A DNA stretch of 64,000 nucleotides, taken from Coriaria nepalensis. Its lineage: Eukaryota > Streptophyta > Magnoliopsida > Cucurbitales > Coriariaceae. Position 1 is the first letter of the stretch. The number at the start of each line of letters is the position of its first letter. The stretch spans positions 28,898,642 to 28,962,641 of the forward strand of contig CP114483.1 in assembly GCA_027186245.1 (NCBI GenBank), written 5' to 3'. Below the pieces are notes generated by a model that made no database searches, was not told where the DNA came from, and worked only from the letters and a program-made list of their open reading frames with translations. Positions 55,912 through 64,000 of the stretch are shown here, one piece after another. Position numbers and translations under genes: made by a program.

Positions 55912-57800
55912 AATTCATAATAAAACAAAAACAAAAAAATATGCTAGCACTAATCAACAAAGATATTAATAACATATTCACAATTCATAATCAGATTTGC
56001 AATATTCACAATAACATGCACAATTCATACTCAGATTCACAATAACAGTAATCAAAGATGCTAAAAATATTCAGATTCACGATAACAGATATTAATACTA
56101 ATCAAGTTCACAATATTCAGGGTAACAGATGCTAACACTAATCAATATTGTACCAAGAACATGCTACCACTAATCAACATTCTACAAAAAAGATGCTAAC
56201 ACTAATCAGATTCTATATATTCACGATAACATATGATAACACTAATCAATATTCTATTAAAAAAAATGCTAACAATAATTAGATTCATAATATTCACGCT
56301 AATAATAATTTGATTCGTAATATTCACAAAAATAAAAAACAAATATGCTAATCAACAATAATCAATACTTAAAGTAACACCAAAAATCAACACGTTAACA
56401 CTAACACCAAAAATCAACAATAAGCAATACTCATAGTAACACAATAAAGTGATGAAGTTCATAATTCGCAAAATCAACATGCTAACACTAATCCTAATTT
56501 TAACAGAATCTTAAAAATCAACAAAAAAAAAATGAGACAAACCAATTTAACCGTCAACACAAATGAGACAAACCCTAATCAACAGAATTTGCAATAATAA
56601 CAATAACAACAACAAAATTTACGAAATCAACAAACCCTAATTTCGAATTCAAAGGGATGTGGACTTCAATTCATTCCTAAACTGATGAAGTTCAGAAACG
56701 GAATGTGAGACAAATTTAATCGTCAAATACCGAACCACAACTGACTACATAGACACAAAACGTAAAAGCACAAATTCATATCAACATTGGAGCGAGAACT
56801 CATAAATAGAATGAAATGAAATGAAAATTTGCAATTCAGACCTCGCAGAAATTTAAGCCACCCTTGATCAAAGCCAAACCTAACATATTCAAATTCCAAA
56901 TTCAAATCCCGACCTAACAGATTCAAACCTAACAGGATTCGATTCCAAATAATTGATCGAAGCCGCAGAATTAAAGGTGAGTAAGAAAAAAGAAAGCCAA
57001 AAAATTTAAATCCCAACCCACCTTGTCCTAATACTCAAAGAAATCCTTAAACAAATCCTTAAACAAGAATGGGATGCTCCTATATAAATGGGATACAAAT
57101 CCTTCTACATGTTGTTTCTATATAAATGAAAATCAATCAGTACAAAAATTTCAACAAGAATGGGATGGATTTAAGTTTACCTTACCACGTATGTACTTGA
57201 ATAGGAGAAGAATAAAACACGATAGTAATGAAGAAGGATTTGATGGCAGCCATGCATTACCAGTGTCCGCATTCCCGAAAGCATTCCTCCTCTCTTTCAA
57301 GAGGATTCGCACAAGTATCTAACATATTCATACCTAAAGATTTTCCACAACTTACGGGCTCCATAGCAAGAAATGATATATTCTATTAAGGTAGGATACT
57401 CCAAATTTAGGAGTTTAAGAGTTTTATAAAACGTTTTCCAACTTTGGCGAGCATTTGGAATAACTAGTAAATTATAGCTCTATTGTACCGCAATTGGTAT
57501 ACCCATATTTTTCCGCCGCGTTGTCATTTCGTGTCATTGCTCTTCGGCCCGCTTCTATTTGTCTAGATGTGCAAAAGAGAAATACTATCCTCACTCGGAC
57601 CAATACATAACTTTTACTTGTTCAAATAACAAATACATTTTTCAAATATAAAAGTTCAATATCTTCTTACGGGGAACTCTAAGAGAGCTGCCGACTCCAA
57701 CTACCGTCCATGTACGATCTATAGAAATTCTTTCAACAAAGATGTGAATTAGGAAAGATTGGTCGACGAAATCTAAACCAGAGACTTAATCTTGATATTC
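55912..57800. other. AT-rich region with diverged GCTAACACTAATCA repeats
   Basis: From about 55940 to 56500 the word ATGCTAACACTAATCA and variants recur roughly every 30-60 bases, mixed with AGATTCACAATATTCAC words. From 57000 to 57350 a weak open frame exists, but I find no domain in it. No gene is supported. Confidence 0.45.
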
Positions 57801-57882
57801 CCTACGAGTTGAATTAGAGATTCTCTACGATTTGAAGGAGTTGAATCAAAGATTCTTTGCTTGTTGAAGGAATTAAATTAGA

Positions 57883-58014
57883 GATTCAAGAAAACACGAA
57901 CGTACTTGAATAAAAGATTCCTTACTAGTTGAAGGAGTTGAATTCGATGATTCAAGAAAACATGGACGTACTTGAATCGGAGATTCCGTGCAACTTGAAG
58001 GAGTTTAGATGAAG
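57883..58014 (+). repeat. 66-bp tandem duplication
   Basis: Units at 57883-57948 and 57949-58014 share GATTCAAGAAAACA, CGTACTTGAAT, AGATTCC and GTTGAAGGAGTT or CTTGAAGGAGTT. Less exact units of the same core (GATTCTxTxC, TTGAAGGA) precede them from 57795. Confidence 0.75.
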
Positions 58015-58325
58015 AAATTGAGATGTGATGAACAACCTCCTCCTTCACACGGATTGAGGAAAGGGAATCCAAAACCTAAATTCAATTTGGGGCACATTTA
58101 ATCCAAACGTACCGTTTCGTTTAATGAAGACAAAGCCGGTTTTGGCCTTTAGATGTCAAACGGATTTGGGGGAAAAAATCGGGGTTTTTCTCATTGTTTG
58201 CCAAACAAGATTTGATCCTCCAAAAGCGTGTTTGTGGGTTTGACACCGGTTTTATTGAGCGTACTGGTTCAATATATACTTGAATTGTTTGAAATGTTCT
58301 ATCTACATCCTTGTTGGAATAGACC

Positions 58326-58360
58326 TTACAGTTACAGTTACAGTTACAGTTACAGTTACA
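58326..58360 (+). repeat. (TTACAG) microsatellite
   Basis: Nearly six copies of TTACAG lie 28 bases beyond the stop codon side of the LRR-WD40 gene, so probably within its 3' untranslated region. Confidence 0.9.
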
Positions 58361-58387
58361 AGATCAAGTGTAAACTAACACATCAGA

Positions 58388-61300
58388 TCAACCTCCCAAT
58401 CTATTAGCCTGACACGAATTCTGATTATACGGGTACTCCTTGTCATGATCACTCGATGCTAGCAAATTTACCTAAAACCGCCATTATTCACAAAATGGTT
58501 AACAAATATTTAGGGAAGGAGAGAGTTTTATGAGACTATAAAAGTAAGAACGATCTACCTTGACGATTTCAGATCTCGAGCTCGGCCGAATATAGGCCGC
58601 TAAGATGCTCATGTTAAAATCCTGAGAACATCAAATTTTTTGTGTAAAAAATATAGAGAAGAAAATCATCCAATTATTCTCAAACAGTTGATGCAAAGTT
58701 CATGCAAACTGTGTATTTTAGATCATAGAGTAAAGATTAGAACTCACTCTAAGAGGATCGCCCCTCAAAGATTGCACATACATAGTACTCCTCGAACCTC
58801 TTCCCTACATTTTACAACACAGTAAAAGCCATTCACATAATCATTTTTGTTTCGGAGTAAGAGATCAAAAAATGTATCAATCGTACTTAGAACGTAAATA
58901 AAGTAAAAATCGGAGGGAATAACTACCTCCAAAGATATATCTCTTAGTCGCCTTCCTGTCTGAGCACAACAGATGCGAACCACATGTTCATCACAACTCC
59001 CGCTAATAATACAGTCTCTTCCATTCATGTAATAAGACCTGGTGTAATTCTGCGAGCTTCCCATTGAAGGTATCTCAAAATTCACGTGGACCCTACCATC
59101 AACTGCCAGAAGTTGTCTAACCTAATAACATAAGTATATAAAATAACATCAAACCGTCAGTATATTTTCAGAGTATACTGCTCTTTCTTCATAGTTTTAT
59201 TCAACATAGCAACAAAATCCAGAAAACAAGCACATTTCCTATACTGTATAAAATTCCAATAAAGAAATGATGTATCACTTTTGTATTTAAGATATTAGAA
59301 TCCCCAAATTACCTCATTGTCTACAGCAGATGAGAGAAGGTACTGATCATCTGGCGAGAAGCAAACCATCACATTTCCCCTAGAGCTTGAAGTGGTATAA
59401 CAGGGCCGGATCGGTTTTTGTCTCAAATCCCACATCTTGATATCTTGATCGAATGAAGAAGTAGCAAAAATTGAAGGGGAGTGATGTGAGAACTTCACTA
59501 CGTTGATATGCTCTCGGTGCATATCGGTGAACATCTCTAACCGTTTTCCGGTGCTGATGTCATATAGTGCGACATTTCGTGAGTACCCACTTGCCAGAAA
59601 TAGTTCGTCCGTGGAATTAACATGAACAGATGTTAATAGGTCAAACTCATCAAAGGTAACAGAACCAGCACTGGCACCAGACGGGCCTTTGAGTGTAGGT
59701 GGCATGTTTCGAATATCGTATAATTTTAGTGAACCATTGTCTGAACCAGCTATAAGCTGAAAATTCAAGGCGAAGAGATTTAAATAGGGATATAATTAAA
59801 TAAATAGAAAGAAGAACAGAAGAAAGATAATCCAAATGTGAGCAGTTGATATATAGATATACACACGTGCATACATACTACATACATCTACATACCTTGG
59901 ATGGATACTTCTTGAGCCAAGAGAGTCCCAAAACATTATTCATTAATCCAAGTGATGGGATATAACTAACAATTTTTTCATTCTCATGGTTCACCACCAT
60001 TACTTCACCATCCAAAGTTCCACAGACCATTAGGCTTGGGTCCGAAGGATGGTACTCAAACTGCCTTGGACGAAACCTCCTACTCCTTTCATCTCCTAAA
60101 TCTCCACCTGAAATAGAAAGAGTATGCAAAAAAGGCCAAGCAGAAGAACCAACTTTTGCTGCAGAAAGAGATCTGGCATAAAACTGTTGAGACTTTCCGG
60201 AAGGATATGTTGACTTTCCCTTGGAAGTCAACACATGAGGATGGCTTGCTCTGATTTCACGATTCATTAACACACTGACTAAACTCTCTTTATGCTTTTG
60301 TCTGTATGGAAGATGCTCGAAGTATTGTGAAAATATGTTTGTAGCACTTTCCTTGTCCATTGTTCTAATTGGTAAGTCGTCTAAGACTTTTAAGCTTGGT
60401 AATGAAGCTATCATGTACTCTCTATAATGTTTCTCAAAGCAAATCGGCGAAGCATGAGAAGATATATGCTTCAATGAAACATCAAGTCTGTGCCGTTTGC
60501 ATGATCTTTCTTCACTAGAATTTGATGATGTGTCAGAAGAAACCTGCAGAAAAAACATGATAAACTAAACATTTAAAAATACAGGATACTTGCCTAATTT
60601 CCGAGGAAAATATTATATGAATTACCTCATCTTGTTGAGTAATCATGTTAGATAAATCCTCGGAGTAGTCATATTCTTGCTGCTGACTCGAAAAATCTAA
60701 TTCACTATCATCTGAAAAGTTTTCAATCACAACTTGAAGATCAAGATTAATAGAGACATTATTGGGTGAAGAGAATATATTCCTATTGGGATCTTCCAGG
60801 TCTATAATATCAACAGAGAAAGAATCTCCAACATTAGAAGCAATACCCCCCCCTGGATGGATAGAATTCATTTTATTGTCTGAAGAACAAGGGGAATTGT
60901 CATTGCAACAGAGCCAATGTTGGAACCTAACTTCCACCAAAGAAGGTAGTTTAGAAAGAGCTGCAATGGTTGTCCAAAGATTTGTAATTCTAGTCTGACA
61001 CATTGAAAGGGACTTCAGATTGGGCATGGATGTAAAGCAATCTTCTCGGAAACTAGAGAGTGAAGTACTGAAGTCAAGGTTGAGGGTATCTAAACGCTTG
61101 AGTTCTCCCATCATATTGAGTTTTCGGAAATGAGAAGACCTTAGTTTCAAAACTTGGCATGTCAAACCTCTTTGAGAGAGATTCCTAAGAATGAGATTTC
61201 AAAAATAGTGAGAATAAGTTACATAAGAAAGTAGGCTTTATAATTATTCACTGAACGTCTTGTCAGAACCCAAAGTGCTTGTAATTGTAGAAATATATTA

Positions 61301-63629
61301 GGAAATGAGTGCATTTGGACAAGCATTTGAAATTTCAGTTTGAGACTAAATTCCAGTTAGGCCTACCCGCATAATCAGTTAAAATACAATCTAATTTAGG
61401 GCCCACAGAATCTTGCCTAGATTCTAGTATTGCCAAATACCAATTTCAGCCATCCACTCAAATGGACTGTAAAGAGGGTTGCATGATTGAAACCGCAGAA
61501 CATTCAAACTTAAAGACTGCATAATTAATAAAGGTCAATTTATACCGCAAGAAGTCCTTTCCGAAGGATAAATCTTGGAGATCAACTTCTCGAAGTTTTC
61601 CATCGATAGCATGCAACAATGACAAGGAATACTCTCCATTGAATACACAAGATGATTCATTTCGTACATCAACTGCTTGAATTTAACTTTTATCGAGTTT
61701 CTTGCATAAATCGAGAAGTGGGTGAAAATCACTGTCCTTGAGTTGGTCCAAGAAAATCTCCAAGCTACATATCTCATATGAGGATCTTTTAACCTCAGCC
61801 TTAGTCATTAAGAAAATAAATGCAGTGATTAGATTCAACTTTGCTTTCTATAGCAAATAAATAAGCCAATATAAAGACAAATTTAGTTATCGAATTCAGC
61901 TTTTTCTGCACACAATGACGAAGAGACTGGTCTAGTTATATATCCAAGCAAGAACGGAATGAATAAGTTCACAGACTTACTACTTATATATTCACATAAC
62001 CCTTGTTGCTCATTAAAGATCCAAAATATATACTTATAGAAAAGCAGTCCCATATAAAATAACTAAAACGCTACTTTTATATCTCTATGGAAAGTCAGCC
62101 AATATGAAATAGGTATACAATGATTACTAAAAACCAAAGATTAGTCTGCATCAAATTTTTCCATTAGAGGAAAATAAAAATTGACAAGTTGAAGCTTTTC
62201 TTCCAAAGAAAATTTCCATTCAAGTCTATTGAATTGTAAAATCCTCTCACTAAGAAAAATTAAGGATTCCGTTCAATTGCAAAATCTAGAATAAAAACAA
62301 ACCACTAGTATTAATTAAACTAGTATGCAGAAAGGAGTCGATGCAAACCTTGAAGAGAGAAGATAAAATTGCAGTATTTGGTGAGACTCCATGCCTCGTA
62401 CAAAAATCAATATACCTAGAGAACAAGATGAGCTATAAATAAATAATGAAAAAAAAAAAAAGTCACGCTAAAAGAAACTATCATCCGAGAAGAGAATTGA
62501 TAGTCTCTTAAGTAAGAAGATCTGAAAAATAGTGAAATTTTCATTTGACAAAAAAGTCCTACCGAGCATTTCCTATGTAGACAAATTTCAGACCCCGAAA
62601 TAAGTTGATTGCTTTGTTATTTATTTTCCACAACCCCACATTATATCTTGGAGACTACCTGTAATTAAATCCTTTCTTTAAGCTTTAACTAACTCAATCA
62701 TGAGCCAATGAGGAGATTCTAGTTTCTTAACCATGACTATGGAAAATGCTATTCCGAAATTGCTCCCTTGTATATTGCACGTACATTTTCAGAATTAAAC
62801 ATTACTATTGGATTTGTTATTGGTGGCAAGCAAGTTTAAGATACAAGAGTGTAAAGAACCAAGTAATCACTTTCAAATTCACTTCATGATTCAAGATTGG
62901 CTTCGTAATCCTCAAAATTTCGGTATGAACAATTTCTTCAAATGATTGTTACCTTTATTCTTATTGTTAAACTATGTAGTACATTTCTGGCTATTTTGCA
63001 GCTATCGGTCCTATTACAAATTTATAACAGGGGAACTGACTTAGGCAGCTGGTTTACCGAAAACGGTTTCAAACTTCAGTTCGAGCATCCGAAACTCCAA
63101 ACAGAGTCAAACCAACCAGACAAGCTTTTAAGGTTTGATTCGGCTCACAGTTTAGAACGTAATATTGGATCTAAACTTCAGTTCACTTCAATTGGTCATC
63201 AAAAAGTAAATTCAGTTTTATCCCACAAATGAAAATAAACAGCTTGTCAAATCTCTAATTTATCAAAACTCCGATTTCAAACTCTAATAACTCGAATGCA
63301 CCAATTTGTGATTCGTCTTACTTTTATCTATCTAAACTCCAATTTCCCTAACTCCAAACTCCAGTTTTCCTAACACTAAATCCAACTCATCATATAGAGC
63401 AATCAAAATTACCCCCATTTTTATGCACCAAACCAAAAGATAAACACACCATCGTAAAAAAATTGAAGAACGATTACAAGAAATCTACAATAACCCATTA
63501 ACAGAATTTCCACCCAAAATCCATCTGGAAAGAGAAAAGGCCAAAAATATACAAGACAGGGAAGTAGAGAGAAGGGAAAGTTTAGTAACTTTACCTCTGT
63601 TCTAAGGAACGAACATTAATGGGCGCCAT
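58388..63629 (-). CDS. LRR-WD40 repeat protein gene with in-frame stop at codon 73
   Basis: Ten coding exons on the minus strand: 63629-63595, 62415-62349, 61799-61546, 61184-60626, 60543-59896, 59756-59313, 59121-58927, 58804-58748, 58621-58559 and 58471-58388. All introns are GT...AG, and phases match throughout for 801 codons plus a TGA stop. Residues about 95-200 are leucine-rich (LREVDLQDLSF, LKRLDTLNLDF, MPNLKSLSMCQTRI). Residues 205-345 are acidic and serine-rich. Residues about 440-735 form WD40-like blades (MVCGTLDGEVMVVN, LIAGSDNGSLKLYDI, LFLASGYSRNVALYDI, FATSSFDQDIKMWDL, CIISGSCDEHVVRI). WD40 proteins act as scaffolds, often in ubiquitin-ligase or chromatin complexes; the job of this one is not known to me. 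Codon 73 is TAA (61685-61683) inside an otherwise coherent exon, so this copy is either a null allele or holds a base error. Confidence 0.85.
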
Positions 63630-64000
63630 AACTGAAAAAGACCCAAGAAGAATCAACCACCAAATGGGCTTATATGGAAGTGAAAGTGAAAGTGATATGG
63701 AATTTATGCTTTTTAATTCTCTCAATCAATTAAAATGGATTGTCATTTTTTGTGGCGCGTATGAGAAGAGAAGACCAGGAGTTGGTATGTTTGTTGGTGG
63801 TGCTCTGAAAGAGAAGGGATTCCATGTTAACCAAACGCCATGCCTTCTTTGTCTAACAGACCCATCTAACCATTAATTTTCCATCGGACGGTCAATAACA
63901 TGACACGTCACTTGAGGCTAAAATGAGCGCTAAAAAAAGGGCTCATTTTTCCTCAAGTGGGCACATTCTTAACCGTTCAATGGAAAATGAACGGTCAGAA
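63630..64000. other. promoter side of the LRR-WD40 gene with fold-back element
   Basis: About 250 bases separate the LRR-WD40 start codon from the inverted repeat at 63877-63993. The plus-strand open frame at 63619-63876 has no recognisable domain and overlaps the first exon on the other strand, so it is not called. Confidence 0.5.
63877..63993. repeat. inverted repeat (MITE-like fold-back)
   Basis: The left arm (63877-63928, TTTTCCATCGGACGGTCAAT ... CACTTGAGG ... AAATGAGC) is mirrored by the right arm (63941 on: GCTCATTTTTCCTCAAGTGG ... AACCGTTCAATGGAAAA). They are separated by a loop of about 12 bases. The arms match strongly with a few mismatches. Its right end may run past the window. 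Confidence 0.82.

Noticed and set aside
57074..57322. 82-codon plus-strand ORF
   Set aside because: No domain or splice context was found; kept only as unassigned sequence.
63619..63876. 85-codon plus-strand ORF at the right edge
   Set aside because: It overlaps exon 1 of the LRR-WD40 gene on the other strand and shows no recognisable domain.

Overview
The window is nuclear DNA of a flowering plant, most likely a eudicot. It is AT-rich, it has intron-containing genes with GT...AG junctions that splice in frame, and it is crowded with decayed LTR retrotransposons primed from initiator-methionine tRNA. Species cannot be fixed from the sequence alone. No rRNA, tRNA or CRISPR structure was seen.

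Three host genes stand out. (1) At the left edge on the minus strand (394-4042, with a probable untranslated first exon near 4973-5080) lies a HAT3.1-type PHD-finger/homeobox gene. Six coding exons splice in frame for 824 codons. The homeodomain exon lies beyond base 1. (2) At 18521-20517 on the plus strand is a complete three-exon GH3 gene (598 residues) encoding an auxin-conjugating acyl-acid amido synthetase, with its TATA box and auxin-type promoter motifs. (3) At 58388-63629 on the minus strand is a ten-exon gene for a leucine-rich-repeat plus WD40 protein (801 codons). It is perfect at every splice junction but carries an in-frame TAA at codon 73. A fold-back repeat sits just upstream of it at the right edge.

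The space between the genes is mostly transposon debris. 5.5-8.5 kb: a LINE scrap and a copia pol remnant. 8806-13516: a whole copia element with two 231-bp LTRs and an in-frame 162-bp duplication in its reverse transcriptase/RNase H region. 24.6-28.3 kb: a gypsy remnant. 31.9-36.4 kb: a minus-strand copia remnant with a possible 1.9-kb LTR. 36.4-41.9 kb: a composite with two minisatellites. About 42.8-47 kb: a PIF/Harbinger transposase remnant. 48.1-49.5 kb: tandem duplications. 50095-54948: a second whole copia element with a perfect ACATC target duplication. 55.2-55.9 kb: a transposon-type ORF on the minus strand.

Nothing indicates a multi-gene pathway; the three genes look functionally independent. 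No clear new system was found. The most notable points are the premature stop in the LRR-WD40 gene, unrecognised coding remnants at 30.0-30.5 kb and 42.1-42.5 kb, the duplication inside a retrotransposon polymerase, the minisatellites at 37 kb, and the fold-back element by a promoter.
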